Notes: a model not told the origin generated them from the sequence alone. A stretch of 64,000 nucleotides of DNA from Gelidibacter gilvus (GCF_004115975.1 NZ_SDDZ01000009.1:62001-126000); one strand, 5' to 3'; counted from the first letter of the stretch, positions 33,262-43,104 are shown. Numbers and translations: made by a program.

Positions 33262-34356
33262 ATGAAAGCCGGAATTGTAGGATTACCAAACGTAGGGAAA
33301 TCGACCCTTTTTAACTGTTTATCTAACGCTAAAGCGCAAAGTGCCAACTTTCCGTTTTGCACTATTGAGCCAAATATAGGGATTGTTAATATTCCAGATC
33401 CACGTTTAGAGCGTTTGGAGGCCTTGGTGAAACCTGTGCGTGTGCAACCTGCAACCGTAGAGATAGTAGATATTGCGGGCTTGGTAAAAGGCGCCAGTAA
33501 AGGTGAAGGTTTGGGGAACCAATTCTTGGCAAATATTAGAGAAACAGATGCCATTCTTCATGTATTGCGTTGTTTTGACAATGATAATATTGTGCATGTT
33601 GATGGTAGTGTCAATCCTATTAGAGATAAGGAGACCATTGACATGGAGCTCCAGTTGAAGGATTTGGAAACTGTTGACAAGAAACTGGAAAAGGTAAAAC
33701 GTGCCGCAAAAACGGGCAATAAAGAAGCGCAGAAGGAAGAAGCTGTTTTAGTTAAAATAAAATCAGCCTTAGAAGCAGGAGTTTCAGTACGAGCTTTGGA
33801 GTTTGCCAAAGATGATTACGACGAATTTGTCAGTCCTGCACAATTTATTACAGATAAACCGGTCATGTATGTGTGTAACGTAGATGAAGAATCTGCTGTT
33901 ACTGGAAATGCTTACGTAGAAAGAGTCAGGGAAGCGGTTAAAGACGAAAATGCTGAAATATTAGTGTTGGCGGTCGGTACAGAAGCAGATATTACTGAAT
34001 TGGATAGTTATGAAGAGCGCCAAATGTTTTTGCAGGACATCGGTCTTGATGAGCCAGGCTCTTCAAAGTTGATCAGATCAGCATACAAACTTTTAAAACA
34101 GCAGACGTATTTCACAGCTGGTGTTAAGGAAGTGCGCGCTTGGACAATTGATGTCGGTGCCACTGCACCACAAGCAGCAGGTGTAATTCACACCGACTTC
34201 GAAAAAGGGTTTATTAGGGCAGAAGTTATTGCCTTTGAGGATTTCTCAGATTTAGGTAGTGAAGCAAAAGCCAAAGAAGCCGGAAAAATGCGTGTAGAAG
34301 GAAAGAATTATGTCGTTAAGGATGGTGATATCATGCATTTCTTGTTTAATGTGTAG
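33262..34356 (+). CDS. ychF: Redox-regulated ATPase YchF (Obg-family)
   Basis: YchF is a universally conserved OBG-family P-loop protein that prefers ATP and binds ribosomes. I chose ATG 33262 ([15 protein letters not shown]), which places the G1 loop at the normal position and gives 364 residues; an upstream TTG at 33190 would add non-family sequence. Visible motifs are GLPNVGKST (G1), TIEPNIGIV, the [17 protein letters not shown] switch II (G3) and a C-terminal TGS domain ([32 protein letters not shown]). The G4 position reads CNVDE, as expected for an ATP-preferring member. Confidence 0.97.
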   Translation: MKAGIVGLPNVGKSTLFNCLSNAKAQSANFPFCTIEPNIGIVNIPDPRLERLEALVKPVRVQPATVEIVDIAGLVKGASKGEGLGNQFLANIRETDAILHVLRCFDNDNIVHVDGSVNPIRDKETIDMELQLKDLETVDKKLEKVKRAAKTGNKEAQKEEAVLVKIKSALEAGVSVRALEFAKDDYDEFVSPAQFITDKPVMYVCNVDEESAVTGNAYVERVREAVKDENAEILVLAVGTEADITELDSYEERQMFLQDIGLDEPGSSKLIRSAYKLLKQQTYFTAGVKEVRAWTIDVGATAPQAAGVIHTDFEKGFIRAEVIAFEDFSDLGSEAKAKEAGKMRVEGKNYVVKDGDIMHFLFNV

Positions 34357-34390
34357 GAAAATCGTAGGTTAATTTTTTGAAACAAAATTG

Positions 34391-34572
34391 TTGTTGCCAT
34401 TGGGTAGATTCGATATTAGGAGTTTATTTAAGTGGCAACAATGCTCTTTTCTTTGATTTTTTTGAAGGATTTTTATCAAGACGAACTTTAATGATCAGCA
34501 TTCGTCGTATCTGCATTAAGAATAATTTCTTTTATCACCAATTTTATCCTTATCTTTCAATCGGATAAAATT
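34391..34572. other. Cluster of three inverted repeats between ychF and a small membrane ORF
   Basis: Three perfect inverted repeats follow each other: TTGTTGCCA/TGGCAACAA (34391-34399 and 34433-34441), GACGAA/TTCGTC (34480-34485 and 34501-34506) and AATTTTATCC/GGATAAAATT (34540-34549 and 34563-34572). The last ends 8 bases before the ATG of the 49-residue ORF. The stretch could be a structured leader RNA or a small RNA. No protein-coding reading here is convincing. Confidence 0.4.
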
Positions 34573-34580
34573 GAAATCAT

Positions 34581-34730
34581 ATGAAAATTATATTATGGCT
34601 GGCTGTAGCAATCATCTTCTTTGTGGTGCTTTTCTACGTTTTTAAATTCGTGTTTATAACCTCTTTAATTATTGCAGTGGCAATTCTTATCGTCCCTATT
34701 TTATATTTCACATTTAAGAGTAAAAGCTAA
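34581..34730 (+). CDS. Small membrane protein (49 residues)
   Basis: The ORF runs from ATG 34581 to TAA 34728-34730. Almost the whole product is hydrophobic, as two closely spaced helices (IILWLAVAIIFFVVLFYVF, then FITSLIIAVAILIVPILYF), with a basic end (KSKS). It lies between ychF and parE, directly behind a perfect 10-bp inverted repeat. It is too short for a family call, but the composition is that of a real small membrane protein. Confidence 0.5.
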   Translation: MKIILWLAVAIIFFVVLFYVFKFVFITSLIIAVAILIVPILYFTFKSKS

Positions 34731-34879
34731 AATAATACGTCGAAACGGATTCTTCATACTTCATAGTTCAATCTTCCGTCTCAATTTTTAAAAACTTTGT
34801 TAATTACTTTAGTATCTTGTGTTCTTTAGTTTTATAACGAAATATTATATTAGCAACCTATCTAAACTTTCATCCTTTT

Positions 34880-36745
34880 ATGTCTCAAGAAACTGCCTAT
34901 ACCGAAGATAATATACGTTCGCTCGATTGGAAAGAGCACATTCGTATGCGTCCAGGTATGTATATTGGTAAACTTGGTGATGGCTCGTCACCTGATGATG
35001 GTATCTATATTCTTCTAAAAGAAGTTTTGGATAATTCCATTGACGAGTATGTGATGGGTGCGGGCAAGACCATTGAAATCTCCATTCAGGGAAATAAGGT
35101 GATCGTACGCGATTACGGTCGTGGGATTCCATTAGGTAAAGTGGTGGACGTGGTTTCGAAAATGAATACTGGAGGTAAGTACGATTCCAAAGCGTTTAAA
35201 AAATCAGTCGGACTTAACGGGGTTGGTACAAAGGCGGTGAATGCCCTGTCCAATTTTTTCCGTGTAGAATCTACTCGTGATAATAAATCCGCTTCCGCAG
35301 AATTTTCGCAAGGAAACCTCACCAACCATGAATTATTGGATGATACCTCAAGAAGAAAAGGTACAAAAGTGTCTTTTATTCCAGATGAAGCCATCTTTAA
35401 AAACTACAAGTATCGCAACGAATACGTTGAAAAAATGCTCAAAAACTATGTGTATTTGAACACAGGGTTGACCATTGTTTTTAACGGTGAAAAATATTTT
35501 AGTGAGAACGGTCTCAAGGATTTATTGGAAGAAAATATCAACGAATCTGATATGGCTTACCCAATCATCCACCTTAAAGGCGATGACATCGAAATTGCTT
35601 TAACTCACTCTAAAACACAGTATAGCGAAGAATACCATTCTTTTGTGAATGGACAGAATACGACACAAGGAGGAACGCACTTAGCGGCTTACCGTGAAGC
35701 TTTGGTTAGAACCATAAGAGAGTTTTACGGTAAGAATTTTGACCCTTCAGACGTACGGAAATCTGTGGTTACTGCAGTCGCCATAAAAGTTATGGAACCA
35801 GTTTTTGAAAGTCAAACCAAAACCAAGTTAGGTTCGACAGACATGGGGGGCAACTTGCCATCGGTAAGAACGTTTATCAACGACTTTGTTAAAACTCAAT
35901 TAGATAACTTTCTTCACAAAAACCCAGAGACTGCTGATAAGATTCAGCGAAAAATCCTTCAGGCAGAACGTGAGCGCAAAGAATTGTCAGGGATCCGAAA
36001 ACTTGCAAAAGACAGGGCGAAAAAGTCCAATTTACACAATAAAAAGTTGCGTGATTGTCGCGTGCATTTTGGAGATATAAAAAATGATCGGTATTTAGAG
36101 TCTACCTTGTTTATAACGGAGGGTGATTCTGCATCGGGAAGTATTACCAAATCAAGGGATGTGAATACCCAAGCTGTGTTCAGTTTAAGAGGTAAGCCTT
36201 TGAATTCCTACGGCATGAGCAAGAAGATTGTTTATGAAAATGAGGAATTCAATCTATTGCAAGCGGCATTGAATATTGAGGAATCTATTGAGGATTTACG
36301 CTACAACAACATCGTTATTGCTACAGATGCTGATGTGGATGGCATGCATATTCGTTTGTTGTTGATTACCTTCTTTTTACAGTTCTTTCCAGAATTGATC
36401 AAGGAAGGTCATTTGTATATTTTGCAAACGCCTTTGTTCAGGGTTAGGAATAAAAAGGAAACGATCTATTGTTATTCTGAGCAAGAACGTCGAGATGCTA
36501 TCGAAAAATTAAAACCAAAACCAGAAATTACCCGATTTAAAGGTCTTGGTGAAATCTCACCTGACGAATTCGTCAATTTTATTGGAGAAAGTATTCGGTT
36601 GGATCCTGTTATGCTTGATAAAGATATGTCCATTGATGCGCTACTTGAGTTTTATATGGGCAAAAACACTCCGGATAGACAAGAATTTATTATTGATAAT
36701 CTTAAGGTAGAATTAGATATAGTGGAGGAGATTCATGAGAACTAA
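34880..36745 (+). CDS. parE: DNA topoisomerase IV subunit B
   Basis: ParE is the ATPase subunit of topoisomerase IV, which unlinks daughter chromosomes. The 621-residue GHKL-type protein has [16 protein letters not shown] (ATP site) near residue 45, [24 protein letters not shown], and the TOPRIM region with EGDSASGSI near 415 and the metal-binding DADVDG near 485. It is about 620 residues, the usual ParE size, shorter than most gyrase B proteins with large insertions. It is followed by a membrane protein gene overlapping it by 11 bases and then by parC. Confidence 0.95.
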   Translation: MSQETAYTEDNIRSLDWKEHIRMRPGMYIGKLGDGSSPDDGIYILLKEVLDNSIDEYVMGAGKTIEISIQGNKVIVRDYGRGIPLGKVVDVVSKMNTGGKYDSKAFKKSVGLNGVGTKAVNALSNFFRVESTRDNKSASAEFSQGNLTNHELLDDTSRRKGTKVSFIPDEAIFKNYKYRNEYVEKMLKNYVYLNTGLTIVFNGEKYFSENGLKDLLEENINESDMAYPIIHLKGDDIEIALTHSKTQYSEEYHSFVNGQNTTQGGTHLAAYREALVRTIREFYGKNFDPSDVRKSVVTAVAIKVMEPVFESQTKTKLGSTDMGGNLPSVRTFINDFVKTQLDNFLHKNPETADKIQRKILQAERERKELSGIRKLAKDRAKKSNLHNKKLRDCRVHFGDIKNDRYLESTLFITEGDSASGSITKSRDVNTQAVFSLRGKPLNSYGMSKKIVYENEEFNLLQAALNIEESIEDLRYNNIVIATDADVDGMHIRLLLITFFLQFFPELIKEGHLYILQTPLFRVRNKKETIYCYSEQERRDAIEKLKPKPEITRFKGLGEISPDEFVNFIGESIRLDPVMLDKDMSIDALLEFYMGKNTPDRQEFIIDNLKVELDIVEEIHEN

Positions 36746-37217
36746 TAATTCTAAGGTTAAAAATATCATTATATCAGTCTATTTTATACTGATTGTGTTT
36801 GCCATCTTTCTGGCAACGGTCTTTAGTGCATTCAGCCACCTGACATCAAATCCATTATTGACTTTTCTTCTAATCTTGGGTGGATTCCTGATTTTGTTTT
36901 TTTCCGTGCATGCCATTTCAAAGTATTTTGAATACGATAGTGATGGTATAAAAGTGATCCTTATAAATAAAGGACTATTGTTATCAGACTATTTTAATTA
37001 TAGAGAACATCTATTGGAATTTGATAAATCACGCTTGGTGGCATTTAAATTCAAAAACCATTTTGTCTATAAAAGTCTAACCCTGTATATAAAAAATTCT
37101 CAAGGACATACCAAAAAAGAGACCTTTAATGTGACCTTGGTCAATAAGAAGAAAAGACGCTACATTAGACAATCTCTAAGTAAAATGATTAAAGAGAATA
37201 TAAAACCTACTAATTAA
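36735..37217 (+). CDS. Membrane protein between parE and parC (160 residues)
   Basis: Two hydrophobic helices lie at about residues 10-32 and 41-63, followed by a soluble domain rich in basic and aromatic residues ([23 protein letters not shown], then [21 protein letters not shown]). The soluble part resembles a small membrane-bound PH-like fold by layout only. The start overlaps the end of parE by 11 bases, and the stop is 10 bases before parC, so it is in the topoisomerase operon. I recognise no family. Confidence 0.75.
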   Translation: MRTNNSKVKNIIISVYFILIVFAIFLATVFSAFSHLTSNPLLTFLLILGGFLILFFSVHAISKYFEYDSDGIKVILINKGLLLSDYFNYREHLLEFDKSRLVAFKFKNHFVYKSLTLYIKNSQGHTKKETFNVTLVNKKKRRYIRQSLSKMIKENIKPTN

Positions 37218-37227
37218 ATACATTACA

Positions 37228-39891
37228 TTGGAAGAAGATCATATACATAATGAAGAGGAGAACATTCAGGAAAATGGCAGTAATGAAACCATTACAAGAG
37301 TTACCGGAATGTTTAAGGATTGGTTTTTAGACTACGCTTCTTATGTTATTCTTGAGCGCGCGGTTCCTGCAATTGAAGATGGCTTTAAGCCTGTTCAGCG
37401 ACGCATTATGCAGTCTATGAAGGACTTGGATGATGGGCGTTATAATAAAGTAGCCAATATTGTAGGGCATACTATGCAGTACCATCCGCATGGAGATGCC
37501 AGTATTGCGGACGCGATGGTACAAATTGGACAAAAAGACCTTTTGATTGATACTCAAGGTAACTGGGGAAATATCCTGACCGGAGACAGTGCAGCAGCAT
37601 CTCGTTATATTGAAGCACGTCTTTCTAAGTTTGCCACGGAGGTGGTATTCAATCCTAAAATTACGGAATGGCAAGCCTCTTATGACGGTAGGCGAAAAGA
37701 ACCGATTAACCTTCCTGTCATGTTCCCTCTATTGTTGGCACAAGGAGGTGAGGGAATTGCCGTTGGACTTTCAACAAAAATATTACCACATAACTTTATT
37801 GAATTGATTGATGCGTCAATCAAACATCTTAACGGAAAGAAATTCACCATTTATCCAGATTTTCCAACCGCTGGAATTATTGATGTCACAGATTATAAAG
37901 ATGGCTTGCGCGGTGGAAAAATTCGTGTTAGGGCAAAAATATCACAGTTGGACAGAAGTACTTTGGTCATTAATGAGATTCCCTTTAGTACCAATACCTC
38001 GTCGTTGATTGATTCTATTTTAAAGGCGAATGATAAAGGCAAGATTAAAATCCGAAAAATCGAGGATAATACTGCAGCTAAAGTAGAAATTTTGGTGCAT
38101 TTACCTTCGGGAATTTCGCCTGACAAAACCATTGATGCGTTATATGCATTCACCAACTGCGAAGTTTCCATTTCGCCATTGGGTTGTGTGATTGAAGATA
38201 ACAAACCACTTTTTGTTGGTGTTACTGAAATGTTACGCCATTCTACCGATAACACCGTTCAGCTTTTAAAACTTAATCTCGAAATAAAACTCGATGAGCT
38301 TGAAGAGCAGTGGCATTTTGCATCCTTAGAGCGAATTTTTATAGAAAACAGGATCTATCGCGATATTGAAGAAGAAGAAACCTGGGATGGTGTTATAACC
38401 GCAATTGATAAAGGACTTCAACCACACATCAAGCATTTAAAACGTTCGATTACCACTGAAGATATTGAGCGTTTAACGGAAATCCGAATTAAGCGTATTT
38501 CTAAATTTGATATTGACAAAGCACAGCAAAAAATTGATGTGCTGGAAGATCAAATAGCACAAGTAAAGCATGATTTAGCGCATTTGGTGGATTACGCCAT
38601 TGCTTATTTTACCCGTCTTAAAAACGACTATGGAAAAGGAAGAGAGCGTTTAACAGAAATCCGTTTGTTTGATGATGTTGATGCAACAAAAGTAATCATC
38701 AGGAACACGAAGCTTTATGTCAATAGAGAAGAAGGTTTTATTGGTACATCTCTCAAAAGAGATGAATATGTCTGCGACTGTAGTGATATAGATGATATTA
38801 TCGTGTTTACAAGAGATGGTAAAATGATGGTCACTAAGGTGGATGCCAAAACATTTGTTGGGAAAGATATCATCAATGTAGAAGTATTTAATAGGAAAGA
38901 CAAACGCACCATTTATAATATGATTTATCGCGATGGCGCGAAAGGTCCATCGTATGTTAAACGATTTTCTGTTTTAGGTGTCACTCGAGATCGTGACTAT
39001 GATTTAACCAATGGTAGCAAAGGCTCTATGGTTTGGTATTTCTCATCCAATCCAAATGGCGAAGCAGAAGTGATCACCATCTATCTCAGACAGGCAGGAA
39101 GTGTTAAAAAGCTGAAATGGGATCTTGATTTTGCGGATATCCTTATCAAAGGACGAAATTCCAAAGGAAACCGAGTAACCAAATATGCCATCAGGAAGAT
39201 TGAGCTTAAAGAGAAAGGGATTTCTACTTTAAAACCTCGCAAGATATGGTTTGATGATACTGTCCAGCGCTTGAATGTGGATGGAAGAGGCGAGTTGCTT
39301 GGTGAGTTTAGAGGTGAAGATCGATTGTTGGTCATCAATCAATCGGGAGTTTTAAAAACTATTTTGCCAGAATTGACCACACGCTTTGATAGTGATATGA
39401 TTGTTTTGGAGAAATGGATTCCGAAAAAACCAATTTCTGCCATTTATTTTGACGGCGACAAAGAGCGTTATTACGTGAAGCGTTTCCTCATAGAACATGA
39501 AGGTAGAGAAGAATTGTTTATATCTGATCACCCAAAATCGCAATTGGAAATCATTTCAACCGATTGGAAGCCTATGGTTGAGGTGGAGTTTACAAAAGAA
39601 CGTGGCAAAGATAGAAAAGACAATTTAGAAATCAATCTGGAAGAGTTCATCAGTATCAAAGGCATTACAGCTTTGGGGAATCAATTGACAAGAGATAAAG
39701 TAAACCAGATCAGTTTATTGGAACCATTACCTTACGAAGCTCCGGAAGAAGTGCCCGCTGAAGAGATTGAGGTTGTTGATTTAGAGAATATTTCAGAAGA
39801 TAAGGCATCTAAAACTTCCGATTCTAATTCAGATGACGATTCTAATGAGGACGATCATTTGGAAGAGAATGGACAGGGGAAGTTGTTTTAA
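37228..39891 (+). CDS. parC: DNA topoisomerase IV subunit A
   Basis: ParC is the DNA-cleaving subunit of topoisomerase IV. The start is TTG 37228 (EEDHIHNEEEN), since no ATG precedes the conserved MFKDWFLDYASYVILERAVP. The winged-helix and active-site part reads GFKPVQRRIMQSMKDL, HPHGDASIADAMV and SAAASRYIEARLSKFA, with the catalytic Tyr in RYIEARL (about residue 131). A coiled-coil tower at about 360-450 and a beta-pinwheel-like C-terminal domain with YVKRFSVLGVTRDRDYDLT follow. The tail is an acidic extension (SNSDDDSNEDDHLEEN). The length is 887. It pairs with parE in one operon. Confidence 0.94.
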   Translation: MEEDHIHNEEENIQENGSNETITRVTGMFKDWFLDYASYVILERAVPAIEDGFKPVQRRIMQSMKDLDDGRYNKVANIVGHTMQYHPHGDASIADAMVQIGQKDLLIDTQGNWGNILTGDSAAASRYIEARLSKFATEVVFNPKITEWQASYDGRRKEPINLPVMFPLLLAQGGEGIAVGLSTKILPHNFIELIDASIKHLNGKKFTIYPDFPTAGIIDVTDYKDGLRGGKIRVRAKISQLDRSTLVINEIPFSTNTSSLIDSILKANDKGKIKIRKIEDNTAAKVEILVHLPSGISPDKTIDALYAFTNCEVSISPLGCVIEDNKPLFVGVTEMLRHSTDNTVQLLKLNLEIKLDELEEQWHFASLERIFIENRIYRDIEEEETWDGVITAIDKGLQPHIKHLKRSITTEDIERLTEIRIKRISKFDIDKAQQKIDVLEDQIAQVKHDLAHLVDYAIAYFTRLKNDYGKGRERLTEIRLFDDVDATKVIIRNTKLYVNREEGFIGTSLKRDEYVCDCSDIDDIIVFTRDGKMMVTKVDAKTFVGKDIINVEVFNRKDKRTIYNMIYRDGAKGPSYVKRFSVLGVTRDRDYDLTNGSKGSMVWYFSSNPNGEAEVITIYLRQAGSVKKLKWDLDFADILIKGRNSKGNRVTKYAIRKIELKEKGISTLKPRKIWFDDTVQRLNVDGRGELLGEFRGEDRLLVINQSGVLKTILPELTTRFDSDMIVLEKWIPKKPISAIYFDGDKERYYVKRFLIEHEGREELFISDHPKSQLEIISTDWKPMVEVEFTKERGKDRKDNLEINLEEFISIKGITALGNQLTRDKVNQISLLEPLPYEAPEEVPAEEIEVVDLENISEDKASKTSDSNSDDDSNEDDHLEENGQGKLF

Positions 39892-39920
39892 TCTCCATTC
39901 GTGCTGATATACTTTTAAAT

Positions 39921-40298
39921 GTGATTGGTAAGAAGGTTTACAGACTGACAAATGTAGAATTGTACGACGTTATCATTAATGGTTCTGAATAATTTGCTGT
40001 TGAGGAACTGCGTTTAGAGCTGGATTCCAGAAAATTTACTTTAAAGCAACTCGCGAAGATTGAAGTCGATTATCTCCACTATAAGGAAATTCAACAAAAA
40101 CGTAGTGATCAATCTTTGACCACACAGGAATATTTGATGTTATTTATTTTCCCTTTTTTCACTCCAAAACCCAGATGGCGAGATGACCACTTTTCACAAT
40201 CTGAATTAGAACGTTATGAAATGTACGGATTCACCAAAAAATATCAACAAGCAGTAAGGCCAAACGATTTGGAATGTTGTTTTGGTTTTTATTGTTAA
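39921..40298 (+). pseudogene. Hypothetical ORF broken by an in-frame stop, downstream of parC
   Basis: Reading from GTG 39921 gives VIGKKVYRLTNVELYDVIINGSE, a stop (TAA at 39990-39992), then FAVEELRLELDSRKFTLKQLAKIEVDY. It continues through KEIQQKRSDQSLTTQEYLML and FSQSELERYEMYGFTKKYQQA to a stop at 40298. The two parts are in the same frame and read like one soluble, partly helical protein of about 125 residues. The single internal stop suggests recent inactivation. No family is recognised. The last part alone would start only at TTG 40116. Confidence 0.5.
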
Positions 40299-40747
40299 TT
40301 GTGTGTTCTGTAATATTTCCTTTCTTCAGTAATTGATTTCTGTATTCCAATTCATTTCAAAGATTTATATGGAACTGCTAAAGATTAACTTATCGTACCT
40401 CTTAAAATATTAAAAATATTCCTTCTGATTTTTATACCTAAACTCCGATATATGCATTATAATTTATAGGTCTGACTCTTAAATCACGAGCAGTATGGTT
40501 GCTTTAAGGCTTTATTTCTAAAATAATAGCACCATTTTGAGAAGAGTGAAAGCTTCGCTAATTTGGAGAATGTTTTAATTTATAAAAATTGATATGCTGT
40601 TGTTGTGTGCCCTATTGCATAACATACATATCATTAAAGGTGAATTATTAATCGCAATAAAAGTATTGTCAGATTTTGAAATTATACCTAAAAGAACGAT
40701 TCATACAATAATAAAATCTCAATTGTCAACAAGAGAGATATAGGCTG
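40299..40747. other. Non-coding gap with nothing recognisable
   Basis: About 450 AT-rich bases lie between the broken ORF and the end of the leftward lipoprotein gene. I found no convincing ORF, repeat or terminator. No structured RNA was recognised by eye. Confidence 0.5.
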
Positions 40748-41134
40748 TTATTCTATTCTTGTTGCAGAGCCTTGTTCGACGTGTTTTTGTTGGCTACCAT
40801 GCTGAATTGCCAAACTGTACTCAAAGGTGTAGGAGTCTTCAGAAGTGGTTAAAATCTTCATGTGGATGGCCTTTTCCTCACTCATGTTCTTCGGATTGAT
40901 ATGCTTCATGATGAATTCACAATCGTTGATCCATCTTATTGAGGCTGTATCGATTTTGTTTTCATAATAGTCGATGTTCAGATCTTCAGTTCTCACAAAC
41001 CGACCAATTTTTTCAACGCCATCAGTTGTATACTTAAATTCAAACGTACCTGTCTTAAAATCTTTGCATTCACGCTCCTTATTGTAGCAGCTAGATAATA
41101 AGAGTAAGAAAACAAAAGCTATTGGAAATTTCAT
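40748..41134 (-). CDS. Small lipoprotein of the type often mislabelled topoisomerase IV
   Basis: I chose the ATG at 41134 (MKFPIAFVFLLLLSSC), giving a lipoprotein signal with the lipid-accepting Cys at residue 16 and 128 residues in all; the frame is open to 41155. The mature protein has RECKDFKTGTFEFKYTTDG, VRTEDLNIDYYENKIDTASIRW and INDCEFIMKHINPKNM. I recall small flavobacterial proteins like this being annotated as DNA topoisomerase IV because of their position beside parC. The sequence itself shows no topoisomerase feature. The function is unknown; it probably sits in the outer membrane or periplasm. Confidence 0.8.
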   Translation of the reverse strand: MKFPIAFVFLLLLSSCYNKERECKDFKTGTFEFKYTTDGVEKIGRFVRTEDLNIDYYENKIDTASIRWINDCEFIMKHINPKNMSEEKAIHMKILTTSEDSYTFEYSLAIQHGSQQKHVEQGSATRIE

Positions 41135-41229
41135 GATTTTCAAATTTGCAAACAAAACTACTCAAAAGAAAGTTATTTCATATCTAAAAATTCGAAAGTT
41201 GACAAGCTATCCAGAATAACGGATAGGAA

Positions 41230-41604
41230 TCAATTTTTCACAAATTCCTTAAAAGTTCCATCCGTATAGAAAATGACAATCTTTTCAATGCTTTTATCTT
41301 TTGTGTCACTAGGAGAATTTGCTGGGCGTAGTGGAGTGTCTGCAATCTGATTTTTTTCTGAAGTAATATTTTTGGGCCTGGACGGAAATTCGCCTTTCCC
41401 ATTTAACAGCCAATAAAGTTCAACTTCAGGATAGGAGGCTAAGACTTTGAGGACAAAATCTAAACTAGGTTTGTTCCGTCCTGATAGAATATGTGAAATA
41501 CTCGAGCGCTGAACACCTATGATATCGGAGAAGGAAGACGCCGATTCAGCGTAGTGATCGATGACTTTCTGTAGCCGCTTTGCGAAATCATCACTGTTGA
41601 TCAT
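41230..41604 (-). CDS. XRE-family helix-turn-helix transcription regulator
   Basis: Residues 1-70 form a Cro/CI-type helix-turn-helix: FAKRLQKVIDHYAESASSFSDIIGVQRSSISHILSGRNKPSLDFVLKVLASY, the classic SxxxxIGVxRSxIS-x3-GRxKPS arrangement. A linker follows, then a short C-terminal part (KSIEKIVIFYTDGTFKEFVKN) that may be a dimerisation segment. It is 124 residues. The gene is divergent from an M14 carboxypeptidase gene, and the intervening 300 bases contain three TTAC-N4-GTAA inverted repeats, one at its own promoter, so autoregulation and control of the neighbour are likely. Confidence 0.92.
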   Translation of the reverse strand: MINSDDFAKRLQKVIDHYAESASSFSDIIGVQRSSISHILSGRNKPSLDFVLKVLASYPEVELYWLLNGKGEFPSRPKNITSEKNQIADTPLRPANSPSDTKDKSIEKIVIFYTDGTFKEFVKN

Positions 41605-41631
41605 TGTGAACTCGTCTTTAAGTTTTGTTGA

Positions 41632-41645
41632 GTTACAAATGTAAC
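41632..41645 (-). promoter_or_regulatory. Inverted repeat GTTACAAATGTAAC overlapping a -7 box of the XRE gene
   Basis: The 14-mer is an inverted repeat of GTTAC around AAAT. On the minus strand it contains TACATTTG (41636-41643), a TAnnTTTG -7 box, about 30 bases before the XRE start codon. It is therefore a candidate operator overlapping the promoter. Confidence 0.5.
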
Positions 41646-41855
41646 GAATACTCTCTCTTAAAGCTAATTATTTATTTAATATTGGAGTTTTAGATTAAAG
41701 CTCAATTTCATATAATACATCATAATAACTTGATTATTAATTCGTTAACTCGCGTATTGAAGAGTTATACAATTTTGATCATTTTCTTAAAAACCGCACT
41801 ACATCATTTGAGAAAGCTTGTATATCATTGTAAACAAAACTCAATCATTTTGATG

Positions 41856-41869
41856 TTTACAAATGTAAA
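41856..41869. promoter_or_regulatory. Inverted repeat TTTACAAATGTAAA upstream of the M14 gene
   Basis: The arms TTTAC and GTAAA flank AAAT, the same design as 41632-41645. It lies 38 bases before the chosen ATG of the carboxypeptidase gene. Confidence 0.5.
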
Positions 41870-41879
41870 TTATCAATTG

Positions 41880-41893
41880 TTTACATTTGTAGC
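41880..41893 (+). promoter_or_regulatory. Third TTAC-N4-GTA site containing the -7 box of the M14 gene
   Basis: TTTACATTTGTAGC has one mismatch in the second arm. It holds TACATTTG (41882-41889), a TAnnTTTG box 18 bases before the ATG at 41907. Binding here by the XRE regulator would block the promoter. Confidence 0.5.
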
Positions 41894-41906
41894 ACAATTA
41901 TTCAGC

Positions 41907-43064
41907 ATGACTATAGAGCACTTAAGAAACGAATATGAACAGTACCATGAGGCATCTCTTTTTGGTCGTTATATTAATTCGGATCATATCAAAAATCTGA
42001 TTGAAAAGCATAGTAATAATTTTGACGTATCGGTTCTTGGGAAGTCGGTTTTAGAAGAAGAAATTCACTTCATAAAAGTTGGGTCCGGACGAAAGAAGAT
42101 TTTGATGTGGTCTCAAATGCATGGGAACGAAAGCACAACCACTAAAGCGGTGTTTGATCTTTTGAATGTTCTTGCCGAATCTAAAAATGACACTATGAAG
42201 AGTCTTTTGGGTAAATGCACTATCGGAATCATTCCCATGCTGAATCCTGACGGCTCACGAGCTTATAGTCGTTTAAATGCAAATCAGGTGGATTTGAATA
42301 GGGATGCACAGAATTTATCACAGCCAGAGAGTAGGATCCTAAGGCATTGCTTTGAGGAGTTTAAGCCGGACTTTTGCTTTAACCTTCATGGTCAGCGCAC
42401 TATTTTTAGTGCTGGCGCGACCAGTAAGCCTGCAACGGTTTCTTTTTTGTCGCCAGCTCAGGATGTGATGTGCTCGGTTACTAATACACGAAAAATGGCT
42501 ATGGATGTCATTGTTAAAATGAATCAGAATTTACAAAGGCAGATTCCCGGTCAAGTTGGTATTTATGATGATGCTTTTAATATCAATTGTGTTGGGGACA
42601 CTTTTCAGGCTTTAAATGTGCCAACAATTCTATTTGAAGCTGGGCATTATCATGATGATTATGATAGGGAGAAAGTAAGAGAGCTGATTTTTCAATCCCT
42701 ATGGGTTGGAATGGCAGAAATTATTTTTGGAGATCCGCAAGGCTCTAAGGAAAACGCGTATTTTGAAATCCCTCAAAACGATAAGTTGTTTTATGACATT
42801 ATTATTCGAAAGGTGAAATTGGAAAGAGGAGATGTTCATCAAATTTTGGATATAGCTGTTCAATATGAAGAGAAACTCCAGCAAAATCAGATCGTTTTCA
42901 TACCAAAAATTGAAAAGATCTCTGATCTAAGTGGTTTTTTTGGTCACAGAGAGATTGATGCCCATAAACAATTGGTGTTTGTCGAAGATAATAAAGTATT
43001 AAATGAGGGTCTCGCAATCGATTTCGTATTGATTAATGGTAAGAAACACACACTATTTGTTTAA
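41907..43064 (+). CDS. M14-family zinc carboxypeptidase / AstE-like deacylase
   Basis: I chose ATG 41907 (MTIEHLRNEYEQYHEAS, 385 residues). The open frame to 41730 covers the promoter sites and has no family character. The zinc site of the M14/aspartoacylase group is visible: MWSQMHGNESTTTKA (His and Glu near residues 73-76) and FNLHGQRTIFS (His near 162). The arginine/tyrosine-rich part PMLNPDGSRAYSRLNANQVDLNRDAQ also fits. IEFEAGH-type sequence TILFEAGHYHDDY holds the catalytic Glu candidate. The substrate could be a peptide or an N-acyl amino acid. No signal peptide is seen, so it is cytosolic. It probably responds to the divergent XRE regulator. Confidence 0.9.
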   Translation: MTIEHLRNEYEQYHEASLFGRYINSDHIKNLIEKHSNNFDVSVLGKSVLEEEIHFIKVGSGRKKILMWSQMHGNESTTTKAVFDLLNVLAESKNDTMKSLLGKCTIGIIPMLNPDGSRAYSRLNANQVDLNRDAQNLSQPESRILRHCFEEFKPDFCFNLHGQRTIFSAGATSKPATVSFLSPAQDVMCSVTNTRKMAMDVIVKMNQNLQRQIPGQVGIYDDAFNINCVGDTFQALNVPTILFEAGHYHDDYDREKVRELIFQSLWVGMAEIIFGDPQGSKENAYFEIPQNDKLFYDIIIRKVKLERGDVHQILDIAVQYEEKLQQNQIVFIPKIEKISDLSGFFGHREIDAHKQLVFVEDNKVLNEGLAIDFVLINGKKHTLFV

Positions 43065-43104
43065 AAAAGAAGCTTTTGATGTATTATCTTCAACATATTT
43101 CTAC

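Noticed and set aside
34377-34568. 63-codon rightward ORF after ychF
   Set aside because: The product (MKQNCCCHWVDSILG...) has no coding character and covers the inverted-repeat cluster.
40748-41134. Small lipoprotein as a topoisomerase IV component
   Set aside because: The lipoprotein signal and sequence show no topoisomerase motif; the label I recall from databases seems to come from its position.
41730-41906. 59-residue N-terminal extension of the M14 carboxypeptidase
   Set aside because: It covers the promoter-like sites and has no resemblance to the family, which starts at MTIEHLRNEY.
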